Shown: positions 13,701 to 25,155 of the stretch, piece by piece | How positions within the stretch are numbered: position 1 is the first letter of the stretch | Layout of the letters: every line of letters begins with the position of its first letter | Source: Parus major | Lineage: Eukaryota > Chordata > Aves > Passeriformes > Paridae | Assembly (NCBI RefSeq): GCF_001522545.3 | Contig: NC_031774.1 | Location: forward strand, 19,124,749-19,188,748 | Direction: 5' to 3' | DNA: 64,000 bases | Notes under the pieces: model-generated | Seen by the model: the letters and a program-made list of their open reading frames with translations, nothing else | What the model was told of the DNA's origin: nothing | The model's database searches: none | Translations under genes and position numbers: made by a program

Positions 13701-14879
13701 GATTCTGCAGCACTGGCACTAGGAACACTTGCTTTTGTCAGCAGATTACCACATCCATGGTTTTGAGGCCACATGAAGCAGAGAGCACAGTAAAGATGCC
13801 TTAAATTAATCCTGCCAGGATTTGTAGCTTTTTCATGTGTTTATCTACAATTTTTACCAAGGGCACGACTGAGAGCCCGGTGAACCTCTTTTGAATTTCC
13901 TCCAGAACACACATACAGTGTGATGAAACGAGCCACATTGCCTGCTTGGGAGAGGCTGCAGGGACACTGCCTTTGCTTCCCTCCAGATGAAACAGGACTC
14001 ATTCCAAACTGAAACATTAGTATAGGCTGAGCTAAACATATCTAAAGAACAAAGTGTGAACTTCAGGAATACATATTTTAGTAATCTTTTCTTTTACACA
14101 AAAGACATTTTTTAATGTATCAGTAATTTCTTCTTTTGAATTATTCCAGCAGAGCTATGTTACATAGAGAAGTGACTACTGAGGGAAACAATGAAGGAAA
14201 TACTATGGCAACACTAGTATGGACCTGAAGAACTGCGAGCTGGTTATTTTCCTCTTATATACTTTAAGAGTTGCTTAAACTACATAAACACACAAGATTC
14301 CCAGTCTAGTGAGCCAAGTGATGTAACCCCAGAATGGGAAGCAGTACAGCTGTATCAGCATGGCCCTGTGCCCAAGCCAGCAAGTGCTGTTAGAGGTCTA
14401 AAAGAGCTGTGCTACTTTCACGTCCCAGTCTAATTTTGACACCACATCAATATACCAACTAGCTTGGAACCCACTTCACTGTTTCTCATATAATGCTGAA
14501 TTTTAAAAAGGGGTCTTTAAAGCCCATTCCATGAAGACATTTGACTGCCCAGGCTCCCACAGACTTTCATTTGTTTCTTTCTTCACCTTACTGGCAAAGA
14601 GGCTACGGCTTCATCTTTGTCTTTCATCTAAGCTGTATCTTTTCAGAGCAGAGTTCATTTCTTACTATGCAGTACATCCTAGCACAATATCCACTTAATT
14701 TTGATGGAGACCCCTGACTTCTAGTGAATTTTAAATACGAGTAACAGCTTGGCTGAGCTTATAAACCACCAACACACAGAAATGACAGGAAGGAGCAGAC
14801 AAACTGCAGGAAAAAAAGACATCTATACCTTTATGGAAAATTTTCCTGAGGGGGGGAAAAAAAAAAAAGGAACATTTTA

Positions 14880-15260
14880 TTTAAATTACGAACCCGCTCT
14901 TTGAGCTTATGTGATCCATCTATCAGCGCCAATTCACTAACTGCAGAAAAGGCACTCAGCCTAAAGTTCCTGTGTTTCATCTAGCTCAAATCTAGTTTTA
15001 CTGATGTTGAAGGATTTGGCAAGACCCATGCTTTATCAGAGAAAAAAACCCCAGAGATTTCACATTTGCTTTATACTCTTTTATGCTTAGGAACTGTTAT
15101 TACATTCAAATAGGTGCATTCTGAAGTGCTCAGATAACCATCCACCAGCATTTACTGCTATTGATTAGAAAATTGTAAAATCAATTTTCAGAACTGATGA
15201 TCTTTAAGCCCAAGCATGACTCTTTTGGATTTTTATCAATAAACCACAGTAATGATATTT
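14880..15260. promoter_or_regulatory. Possible conserved noncoding element (composition only)
   Basis: The stretch is AT-rich but not simple. It contains non-repetitive motifs such as ctattgattagaaaattg and atcaattttcagaactgatg, plus a YY-free TAAT/ATTA density often seen in vertebrate enhancers. No frame stays open across it. This is a judgement from texture only; no alignment was made. Confidence 0.18.
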
Positions 15261-17284
15261 CTAAAGTTCTAGTCCAGATTCTATTGGCTTTTGTTTTGAT
15301 AAAGGGAAAATAGTAAAAAATACAATTAAACCAAACAAAATTAGAACTTGAACACAAATACTCACATAGAGGACAAGGAGGTCACAGCTTCTTACTGTAC
15401 AGTTAGAGGGATCGCCACTCAGATATTCACATTTCTTGCTCTAGTGAGAAAGAGCTACTTGCAACTTGAAAACACTGTTTAAATTTCAGTGCTGGCCAGA
15501 AAGGCCCAGGCCATTTTCAGTATCACAGCTGTGTCTTCCCTCTGCTGTAAGCTCCATCTCAGCAGAGTAAAGGGCATGTAGCAGCTCAGCAGGGTGTTAG
15601 ATCTTCCAAATGAGTATTTCCATTTAGAAGAAACTTCCAGAGGATTAATTTACATAACCCCAAATTACTGTGTCCCTTGGGAGAAGAATGGGACAGTGAA
15701 CAGAAGCTGCTATGTTCAGCTACCTACACCCCAAGAGAAAGAATTTGCATGCCACAAAATAATCCTAATAGAAGTGCTCAAAGGTAAAAAATAATCATTA
15801 AAAGATATCTCTATATACCTCATTGGCATGCTCTGTGCTTTATACAGACTTGTGTTATTTTTGAGTACCCAGAGATGTATAGAAATGCCTGCACTAAGAA
15901 ATTATAAGTATTAGCTGAACCTTCTCATATTGTCATTGCTCTTGGGTTTGCTGTCATGGCTTTTGCCCTGAAATATCCTATGGGAATGATCTTGTTCAGT
16001 TATGATTGTGGAGAATCACAACCTTTGCAATTCTTTTTAGAAACAGACATTTTCTATTGCTAGAGACACCAGAACACTCCCCCAAGGAAATTATCTTGGA
16101 AGTAGCAATATGTTAAGAACTGAAGCCCAAAGCCCTGTGAAAACTGTGTAAGAGGATTTTTTTATATTCCTCTAAGAGTTCAGCTTTGGCTTTTTGCCAG
16201 AGGGACTGTCTAATGGTTGGTTTATGTTGAGTTTTTTTTATTTTTTAAAGGATTACAATCTGGCTAGCAAAGTTTGTAGCCTCTTAGAAGATGCAATTTT
16301 AATGTTATATATTCTGGGTCCCACATCTTCTTTCATTCTGCCAGTATTAAAAACAATCTGTTAGACTCATTACCAGTGTTATTATCTTCTATTCAGCAGT
16401 AATAACAAAATGCAAAAATACAAGTGGAGAAACATATGCCAGAGGAGTGTTTAGCCTATTAAACACACACTACTATACAGATGTTTAATTTAATTTTTCT
16501 GTTTTACTCATCTAATTACCCAAAGACACTAAGGAACTGGAATAGGTTTGTAAATTTGGAGCTGAGGTGGAGACAAAGTCTCCAGCGAATGCATAAGAAG
16601 TATTTTGGCTATGAGCATATCCTAGGTATACAGATAAAACTACCGTGAAAGAATTGATATAGTGACTGTCAAAAGTAAAAACAGGAACTAAAGAATGAAC
16701 TACTGTAGCAGCCACACAGCAGTCACTAACTGATGGCTTTATCAATTCACAGCATTCAAGGATAAGATAATACACACTCTTCAGGAGTTGGCATCAGTGC
16801 AGCTCCTCCAGTTAAAAATAATACCTGATAGAGTCTTGCAGTTTAGTTTCAGTTCAACATGCAGATTTTTACAAGCCCCCCTGCAAGAAAGTGGGGAGAC
16901 ATTAGGTAGGTAATGAGCAGCAGCAGCAGCCACAAATAAACAGCAAATGTTTTTTGCAGAACACAACATATTAGATGTTGCTGTGCTCTTGATCTAAAAA
17001 TGTCTAATAGGAAACAATTCTTCTCATGCTGTTAGCTGAGTTAGTAACTCACTCTGTAACCCTCAGTTACTCTGAACAAGTTACTTGAAATTAGTTTTGG
17101 AGTTAATTGTAAAAGTGCAATGCTTTCAAATCTTTCAAGCAGCTGTCACATCACCCATGAGACTGAACTCAGTGGATGGGTAAGCTACCTGTGGGTACCT
17201 GCGATGTGAACTGCTAGTTATTCCTTAGGTCCTGATGAACTGAGGGCTTTTTAAAGGTAGTAAACATGCTATGGAAGTAACTGT

Positions 17285-17595
17285 AGAATCATAGAATCAT
17301 TAAGATTGGAAAAGACCTCCAAGTTCAACCTTTGACCTAGCACCATCATTCCCACTAACCCCTGTCATGAAGTGCCACATCTATTCCTGAACACTTCCCA
17401 GGATGGTGACTCTACCACTTCCCTCGGCAGCCTGTTCCATGCTTAACACCTCTTTCAGTGGAATTTTCCCCTATTTTCCCCTGTATCTAACCTGAACCTC
17501 ACTTGGTGCAACTTGAGACCATTTCCCCCTTCTCCTATTTCGACTTGCCTGGCAGAAGAGGTGTCCCCCACCTCAGTTCAATTACTTTCCTTGAA
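17285..17595 (-). mobile_element. CR1 LINE 3' end, minus strand
   Basis: The plus strand begins agaatcatagaatcattaag, then attggaaaagacctccaagt, the classic reverse complement of a bird CR1 3' end. It continues through gatggtgactctaccacttc, cagcctgttccatgcttaac and gcaacttgagaccatttccc. It is 5'-truncated and noncoding. The right edge is where CR1-like wording fades, near 17595. Confidence 0.95.
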
Positions 17596-17938
17596 GAGAA
17601 CTGCTCTCAAGACACTGACTTACAAGAAGGATATTTCACTGATTAGGGCCTAATTCTTCAAAGTGTTAAACATCTTAAAATGAGACACACTCAACCCTCA
17701 TTCATTGACTTTTACGGACTGAGAATGCTCATTATTTTGTGGAATGAGGCTTCTCAATCAACAATGCATGTGTAATTGTTATAATTAACAAGAGTTCACA
17801 TATGCAAATACTTTGTTGAGTGAAGCCTGAGGTAACTTTACATTTTACACCTGTCAACACACCAGTATAGACACATTTTTGCTCAGAATGAGCAGAGCTA
17901 TTTATTGCATCTCTGGAAAACCATTACTGGTAACTTTC
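17596..17938. other. Short unique spacer between CR1 and the LTR locus
   Basis: About 340 bp of AT-rich sequence with no recognised feature except an octamer-type motif ATGCAAAT at 17802-17809, which may be chance. The last five bases, CTTTC at 17934-17938, are the putative left target-site duplication of the LTR that follows. Confidence 0.6.
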
Positions 17939-18370
17939 TGCAGTGGGCTGACTCTGGCTGGATGTTAGGCACCCACCCAAGCCTCTCTATCACTGCTCTC
18001 CACATCTGGAGAAGGGAGAGGAATGAAGGGATCATGGGCTAAGGACAGAGAGAAATCACTCATCAAACACCGTCATGGGCAAAACAGACTTGAATTTGAG
18101 ATATTAATTGACTTTATTACTAACAAAATCAAAGCAGGATAATGACAAACAAAAAAAACCCTTAAAACACTTTGTGTCTACCCCCCACTTCCACAGCTGC
18201 TTCACCACCACCTGCAACACGGTCTTGGTGTCTGCATAGTTGTTCTTCTCACATGTTCTCACCCTGTTTCCTTCTGGCTGCAATTACAACTGTGCAAAGA
18301 TTTCTTTTTCTTCGTCTTTAATCTGTTTTCACAGAGGCACTACCACCATTCCTGATTGTCCCTGCCTTAG
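17939..18370 (-). mobile_element. Outer LTR (family B), 3' part, interrupted by a nested LTR
   Basis: This is the left piece of a minus-oriented retroviral LTR of about 564 bp whose other piece is 19756-19892. It starts tgcagtgggctgactctggc and contains a TTTATT block at 18113-18118, which is an AATAAA polyadenylation signal on the minus strand. It is clearly homologous over its first 200 bp to the copy at 49790: both share the terminal gtgggytga, tctggctgga/cctggctgga, the gacagagagaaatcactca region and a (c/t)taacaaaatcaaagcagga block. It breaks off at CTTAG (18366-18370) where a second LTR is inserted. I know this LTR type from bird genomes but do not assign a subfamily name. Confidence 0.9.
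18366..18370. repeat. Target-site duplication CTTAG, left copy
   Basis: CTTAG directly precedes the TGTCATGG start of the nested LTR and recurs exactly after its CGACA end at 19756-19760. Once one copy is removed, the outer LTR text joins cleanly across the site. Confidence 0.93.
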
Positions 18371-18549
18371 TGTCATGGAGTTACTTTACCTTTAAGAAAG
18401 TTGAAGTTGCTGGGAACTGCCTAGAGTCTTTTCTCCTGACCAATTATCGGTCATTGCTAAGAATTGACAGCAGTTTAGGGCATTGAAAAGTGGGATCAAC
18501 TTGTGAACCCTACCTTAAAGTGTAAAACCAGAGCTCTCTGAGTTCTCTT

Positions 18550-18720
18550 TGTCTCCTAGCGGTGAAAGGTAGCCGGGCTCCGGCCTCCCGTTCCCAGCCC
18601 AGGCCATGCGGCCGGGCGGGGGCCGGGCTGGGCCTGCTGCATCTCCCGGCTGGGAGATGGGGCCTGCGGGGGGCTTGTCCCGAGCCCTGTCCGGGCCGGG
18701 CCGGTTCCAGGCTTGGCTGC
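18550..18720 (+). promoter_or_regulatory. CpG-rich core of the nested LTR
   Basis: About 170 bp are very GC-rich and hold many intact CpGs (for example gcggccgggcgggggccggg and gtccgggccgggccggttcc), in sharp contrast to the AT-rich window. In an LTR this is the likely promoter or R/U5 leader part. Retained CpGs suggest a young insertion or one under low methylation. Open frames crossing it, up to 117 codons on the minus strand, follow from the low stop-codon content of GC-rich DNA and are not called as genes. Confidence 0.5.
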
Positions 18721-19642
18721 AGGTTTTGCCGTGATGGAATTCACCAGAAACTGCCGAGTGAAGAAGGAGAGGGGCTCTGAGCCTGCAGCAAGCAGAGACG
18801 GTGACTACACTCTCCAGAGCAGCCATGAGAAACTTTCCATCACAAACTCCTGCATCGGCCGAAGCCACAGAACTACCTACAACAGCCTGGGCAAGATTTT
18901 AACTGTTTCATTACCCAGATGAGACTTGCGGATTAATCTTTTATCCAGAGAGAGAAAAGGAGAATGATCAACATGAAAAGAAACTTTATAAACTACCAGT
19001 GACAAGAAAGAAAAGAAACTTCAAGAAAGGTAGAGAATTAAGAAGATGCTTTAATTTAGCTGAAATGTCTTTCTGTTAGACTATGGAGATGGACAATGAA
19101 GTCCTGGAAAAAACTCCTTTAATTCATGATAAGTATGTAGGGAGGAATAAAGTGTTCAAAGTGTAAACTTGAGTAATTATGGTATAGTGAAGTGCTGGGA
19201 GACTGAAGCCTTGAGAGGCAATGAGAAAACTGTTGTCTAGTGAAGCTCACAGAAACAGATGAAGAAGACTTTTTTTACCTTTGAATACTCATCCTTAAAA
19301 ATGCTATCCCTCGACTCATGACCCATACACATCTCAGAGTGATGTGAAAATGGGAGGGGTGGGCTCTGATAACAGCAGATCTGGACAGCTGATATCAGGG
19401 CAATGGAAAACTATAACAAAAATAGTTTTCATGTGAGAAACTCCATAAATTAACAGGAAGAAACTTCTGTTTCTCTACAAAGACAGGTGAAAGGACTGTA
19501 GCAAGAACTGGGACTGTTTTAACCACCAAAGTTCCAAAGTTTTTGTCTCTGTTGTCATGTGAACGAGAGAATAGTAAATAGATAAGGGATGAAAAGGTTT
19601 TTCTGGAAGTTTATTCTGGTGTTCTTATTCTTGTTGTTTGTC

Positions 19643-19648
19643 AATAAA
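19643..19648 (+). terminator. LTR polyadenylation signal AATAAA
   Basis: AATAAA occurs in tcaataaactttctttatt and is followed by a T/GT-rich stretch (ttttaagttttatgcctgtt). This is the usual arrangement at an LTR R-U5 junction and supports plus-strand orientation of the nested LTR. Confidence 0.55.
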
Positions 19649-19755
19649 CTTTCTTTATTCCTTTTAAGTTTTATGCCTGTTTTGCCCTTATTCTAATCCA
19701 TATCTCACAGCAAGAAATAAGTAATTTTCTTAGTTATTGGTTTTAAACCACGACA

Positions 19756-19892
19756 CTTAGCCAGTGGCACGACCATCTTCGCAGCTGGCTGCCATTGGTT
19801 CTGTGGACATCAGGAAGCTTCTGGCAGCTTCTCACAGAAGCCACCCCTGTAGCCCCCCTGCTACCAAAACCTGGCCATACAAACCCAATATA
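19756..19892 (-). mobile_element. Outer LTR (family B), 5' (U3) part
   Basis: This is the right-hand piece of the LTR split by the nested element. It holds the block agaagccacccctgtagccc at 19836-19855 and ends ccatacaaacccaatata. Read on the minus strand this is the U3 start, with a CCAAT box (from ccattgg near 19792). Its terminal CA is mutated to TA. The flank CCTTC (19893-19897) nearly matches CTTTC at 17934-17938, giving a 5-bp duplication with one mismatch for the older insertion. Confidence 0.9.
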
Positions 19893-22800
19893 CCTTCACT
19901 GGAAAAGTACCTCAGACCTGACTTTTGGATTCCATGTCAAATCCAGTATCAGTGTTTTGATTTGAAAAAAAAAAAACAAACCTAGGAAATACTAACAAAG
20001 CAAACAGTGGCATCATATCAGGAAAATTCTCTGGTAAGCACTGGAGAACTGGATAGAAGGACAGAAAAGTCAATTGTGATTCCTTGCCCTTTATGGTCCT
20101 GAAGGCCCACTTGAACTACCAAGAGTGTCCCACCTCAGGTGGAAACCTGCCTGTTTCCAAACATACAACCAAGATGACAAGCAGCATAGCTGGGAAGAAA
20201 CCTCTAAGTGATGGAGATTTCTAAACACGTCTCAATCTGACATCTTTATTATTAAGATTTATGCTTTTGTCATGCCTAGAAGGAGAATAGAAAAGTGTCT
20301 ATTATATAGTTATATTACAAACATATAAGCCATGTGTGCCCCCAAATGTTATATTGGGAACCATGGCTTGCTAATCTTTTCGAAAAACCTAGATTTTAGT
20401 GTTCTTAACACATTATAATGGCAGCCATGTTATTTTATTTTGCCCAAACAGCTGTTAATTATTAAACAGGTAAGTGAAATTTAACATAGCAAGAAGTGCT
20501 TATTTATTGACTGCATGCACATAATATTAGGATTAGATTTTCTGTTTTTGATTTCATAACTGAAAGCAAAACATTTGCAGGTAATATAAAGTCAATTATT
20601 TCAAAATGTAAAACACATCCATGATAAGTTGTAACACTTATTTCAAGAAGCAAAGTTTGTTCTACAGCAGGTCGTACAGAAACAGCAGAACAATGGTGAG
20701 GAGGAACAATTCATTTTTCAATATAAAAGTGTGTGATGTGAATCCATGCACTGAAATACAAAAGATTAATCATTTGGCTATCTGGGAAAAAAAAAGGCCC
20801 AGACAAATTAATTGCTAGATTCTGAAAGTCAGGAGACTAATCCAATTAAACATGTAAATGGGATACCTATGATGTTCATTTGCAGTGTCCTTCAAGCTAA
20901 TAATTAAATGATAGGTTTTTAAACTAATTGTTAAGAAAACTGTCAGCTGTTAGCCTGAAATTCACAGTGGCTTTAAACTTGTGCTACCACATTAATTGCT
21001 GAATGACAAAGTCAATTCAGCTCCAAACCTTCACCTGTTCCTAGCTTAAGGTACTGGACAATAAAGATTCTGCTTTCCACTGTGGAGACTTACATGACTA
21101 GAATTACCCTGAATGACAATGTGTGTCACATGCATTCAGAATCCTAAACATTGAGCAATTAATAACACTGAGGACATTGAGTAGCATTGTTAAGGAAACT
21201 TTCCTGTCTGACCACCCAGGGGTCACTCTGTCAGTCACACTCCCCCAATTTCCTGGACTGTCACTGCTGGGACTGAGGCCCCTTCACAGTGAGTGGCTCT
21301 GGTGACCCCATGGTGCCCCTCTTGGCTCCCTGCACACCCCACTCACAGTCAGACAGGGTTTCCTTGTTGGCTCAGACCTGGGTTTCCCATAGCAAAGTCC
21401 CAAATCTCTGGTTACTTTGAGTAATTTAATTGTGGTGCAGTGCATCAATCAGCTCGAGCTGGTGCCTCTGGGAAGGGATCCCCACCAAAAGAATCCCTGG
21501 GATTGTACATGTTCCTGATCTGGGTGTCAGATGTGTTCTTCACATGTGCTTCATGACCCCTGTACATGCCTCTTGGTCAAATGGTGATATTTGATCTGAA
21601 GTCTTCTGGCTTATTTGGTTTATTATTTAGTTTCTGAGTGACTAGCCATGCCCCAGCCAGTGCTTCCATCCAGGGCTCAACCTGCAGCTACCTGCTCTAA
21701 GTGTATTCCTCAATGAGACCTTGGACACCATACCCAAGAAACAGCTGAACAAATCAATTCCTGCATCTTTGTCTCTATTTGAAATAGCATCAGACAGGAA
21801 CTACCACGATCTGTACAGAAAAAGCACATAATGATAACTAGTCATGCTCTGCTATTGTAACTTATGATTAATTGCTCTCATTTACCTTGTCAACTTAAGT
21901 GTGTAAAAATCACCTCCTCAGCAAATTCGTGGTGTTGTTCTTAAATTTATGAGTCTTAAGAGTAATCTATATATTTGGGACTCAGAGATGAGAATCCCCA
22001 AGGTGTGAAAACCCTAGTCAAATGGAAAAGAACATTTCATGGTCTCACATGACTGAGAGGCTGCCTTTCACAAGAGGAATCATTCATTGATGCTAATGGA
22101 AAAGAAAATTACATCTATTGCTTTCAAATAATATTTTCCTCTGAAAATCCCTGGAATATGTTTATAGTGCTTTGGTGATAAGGAGAAACTGAAGAAATTT
22201 GACTGCACAATTTCAGTGCAAAAGTTTTTGCAAAAATGTACATTTTTAATTCTTACAGTGCTGCTTTCATAAAAAATAATGTAGCTTAACTGAGTAACCA
22301 ATGATGCATATAACAACTGGGTGTTTTTAATTATTTTCAGTAAGTTTTAGGTTTTTTTTCCATCATAAGCTTCTCTGAGTGCCAGTTAACTATTTCAGCA
22401 ATATCTCTGCCTGATGGCCTTTGATGAACCTATCAACACACACTTCTAGGTTAATGCCTTTAAATTAGCACTATTTCATTGAAGCTAATAAAATAAAAGT
22501 ATTTAACATCATCTGCCCTTCCAAAGCTGTTTTTCTTCAAAAATACTTTTATGGCCATTTCTGTCTGTAATTCACACAAGTTTGCAAGGAATAAGAAGAG
22601 TCAATGAGATTCATGAAGACTCAAGATACTGCAATGATCAAACAGGTTTTCTAACAGAGGTGCTAAGAATAAGAAGGAAAACTGAAAAGCTTCATCTTCT
22701 TATCTTGATTTAGCTATGGCAAACACGTAAAATTTGAAGAAAAATGTTAAACTCTTAACTCACGCTTTATAAAGTCTTTGAAAGATGTGTAATTTAGAAT

Positions 22801-25091
22801 AAGGTGTTTCCTCTTCAGAGAGAAATGATTTCTAGGTGGTCTCTCGACAATTTGTGAATAATATTTTAGCAGTTCACATCTCTAGGTTATTTTGTGCCTG
22901 TGTTGTAGTTAAAGACCATTTACTGGAATTTTTTTCCATGAACAGGGTTTCATACTTCATGCAAGTGTAGGAAAACCTGCCTGATTTTTTTTTTTTTTTT
23001 CCAAAAATGTAAATGGTTCTATAACACAGGAATACTGTTAATGTTTGATAGTGTGGTCATAGTTGTGGTTCCAGCTGCATTCAGTAGACAACATCTGGCC
23101 AAGCAAGTCTGAAAGTAGAGAGCAATGATGGCAGTGAGAGTGTGGTGAGAGCAGTGACACCCATGAGAGAGTGAGTGAACCCAGAAATGTCCACAGTGCA
23201 TCCACAAAGCGGTGATTTTCCAGATGAGCAGATAGCTTGCCTAGGAAACTGATAATGTGAAACAGCCTTGTAAAGTCACTGTCATAGCTGGCTATTGCTT
23301 GTGCTGACAGACAGTTACATCCAGAATCGAGACAGATTCCAAAGCTCTGATCACACGCTTTTATGCTCAGCATCTCAATTTTCTTTGCTGAAAGATGGGT
23401 GTTTCCAATCCTCTTAATTATGAGGAAAATGCAAAATGAACACAATCAAAACAGAGGTGGGATTTAGTTTTCCAGAATTCTGAAGATAGTACAAAGTGCT
23501 TTGCTTCATCCGAGTTTCTATTACCTAGAGCTGTCAATCCCAAATTAAAAATATTTCAAATCTTTATATATTTTTTTGATGATAAAAATACCTAGAGAAG
23601 ACACTTTTTTTTTCCTGAAGTATGTTATAAACATGCAATTCTTTTTTGTTTTGCAAAAACTCTAGAATTCAAATTATTTTCTACCCTTCATTTGCTTCAT
23701 TGTGGACCCAGACATTGAAGGATTTTAGTCTTCTCACTCTCTGGAGCCGCATCTAATCCTACAATGAAGAAATAATTGGATCACAGAGCTCACAGCACAC
23801 CCAGCAGAAGCACTGCTATAAATTAATACATTTAATTGGAAACAGTGCAACTATACCACTTGATAATCAGTGAAGAATTTCAAAGCTGGCTGTAGGCTTG
23901 ACTCTGGAGGCAACACAGAGTCAAGAAGGTGGAGCATATCAGGCTGCCTGGAGTAAAAGCTATCCTCAAAATTAAATCACTTTGAAATGATTAAGATGTT
24001 TGGTCTGAATAAAACATTTCCTCTTATGAGTCTCAGTCTGTTTAGAAAGAGATGTGGTTAATACTCGAACAATAGGTCAAAGATGGAATTGCTGAAAAAT
24101 TCCCTCAGTTTCCTTGAACTGTTTTCTCTACATCTTCTATGTCATATTTTGTCTTTTAAGGCCAAGTGCAAATTTATTTTATTAGGAGCCACACTACCAG
24201 AACACTGCCCAGCCTGTTTTCTTCTACATTGTATTCTTGACCTACTAAAGCCTCAGCCTGCAATTCATTCTCAGAACTCCCTACACTTTCCAAACTTTTT
24301 TTTGAACTTCCAAGTAACTTGAAGTTAAATCCATTTTTTTTCCTTTTGCTGAACATCTCTCCAGTGGAACCATACTTTCCTCCTGAGTGCCACTACTCTG
24401 AACTAAATTGTAAACATCTTTTCCATGATTTTTGGTGAATATTTTTGGTGCTAACCAAAGGAAGAACATTTGTTTTGGATGGGTAAAACATCTACAACCT
24501 TGACTGTTCTTCATGATTCGCTTTATCCCAATAAGAGAGTGTTACAACAAAAATTACATGTCTTGAACCAGTTTATTGGCTTCAAGGGACCACAGTACCT
24601 AGGAGGTGTGATGAACAGGTAATGCCTAGAGCCATATATATAGTTACAGTTCTAACAAGTATTCAGGGAGGTTACCTATTTTCTTGCCTGTGTCTACACT
24701 GAGGTTTCTTACAGGGAAGAAAGTATTCATAATAGGGTGCAATACTTCCAGCTGTACTTGATGATGTTTTCATTGTTCACAAGCTCTACACATACAATTT
24801 AAAATGTTTATCCAAACAAAATTAGTCTCTTCAGATTAACCCATTTCTAGAAATCAATTGAAAAAAATTATTTCTACAACTATTCTTATATGCAGACACA
24901 ATAGGTACCTAGGTGATTAAAGCTCAGTCATGCTGCCTTCCCCTGCTCTGCAGGTCAGAAATTTGCAGCCTGCAGTTTGGTGCAGCATACTACACAGGAT
25001 ATCTTTTTGCCAGGGAAAGTTCAGGCTGGACTATTTTTATATGCAGACACATTTGGGGGAATTTCTTTATTAAAAATTTTGTTAAACATTA
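19893..25091. other. Unique AT-rich sequence
   Basis: No mobile element is recognised in these 5.2 kb. A GC-richer islet at 21200-21500 has no recognisable coding content. A T-run lies near 22985-23000. The interval 20440-21010 is listed separately as a possible regulatory element. All open frames are short and unremarkable. Confidence 0.55.
20440..21010. promoter_or_regulatory. Possible conserved noncoding element
   Basis: Complex AT-rich DNA with closely spaced motifs of the kind bound by homeodomain, E-box and POU factors: cagctgttaattattaaaca near 20450, ccaattaaacatgtaaatgg near 20841, ctaataattaaatgatag near 20897, and tcagctgttagcctg near 20942. No reading frame spans it and no repeat family fits. 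The call rests on texture alone; cross-species alignment was not possible. Confidence 0.22.
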
Positions 25092-25155
25092 GAATGGAGT
25101 GCCTTGTCTTGATCTCAGAGACCCTTTCCAACCTAAAGGATTCTGTGATTCTGCA
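25092..25155 (+). mobile_element. CR1 LINE 3'-terminal stub
   Basis: Only the last 64 bp or so are present: gatctcagagaccctttcca, then acctaaaggattctgtgatt and ctgc. This matches the common bird CR1 3' end (…GGTCCCTTCCAACC…ATTCTGTGATTCTG). Very short stubs like this are normal for CR1, which truncates strongly at the 5' side. Confidence 0.85.

Larger units (their letters stand above)
9319..17284. other. Long unique noncoding stretch
   Basis: About 8 kb without a recognisable mobile element. GC-richer islets lie at 12470-12670, 12940-13110 and 13430-13790, but their frames do not resemble proteins I know and have no coherent splice context. A splice-like open segment at 10700-10774 is listed separately. 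The interval 14880-15260 reads like possible conserved noncoding DNA and is also listed separately. Confidence 0.55.
18371..19755 (+). mobile_element. Nested solo LTR, 1385 bp, intact TG...CA ends
   Basis: The element begins tgtcatggagttactttacc and ends ttttaaaccacgaca, giving TG...CA ends with an imperfect terminal inverted repeat (TGTCATGG versus TGTCGTGG). It is flanked by the perfect 5-bp duplication CTTAG. The plus strand is probably the sense strand: an AATAAA signal lies at 19643-19648, about 110 bp before the end, followed by a T/GT-rich stretch. A CCAAT motif lies near 18440 and a CpG-rich core lies around 18550-18720. A TTTATAAA motif is at 18985-18992. No retroviral coding region is present, so this is a solo LTR left by recombination. 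The family name is not known to me. A 5-bp duplication fits ERVL-like or some ERV1-like elements better than the 6 bp usual for ERVK. Confidence 0.9.

Noticed and set aside
17802..17809. Octamer motif ATGCAAAT (also at 29326-29333)
   Set aside because: Single 8-bp matches are expected several times by chance in 64 kb of AT-rich DNA.
18515..18868. 117-codon minus-strand frame and overlapping frames in GC-rich DNA
   Set aside because: Lies inside the nested LTR; GC-rich DNA lacks stop codons, so long frames arise by chance.
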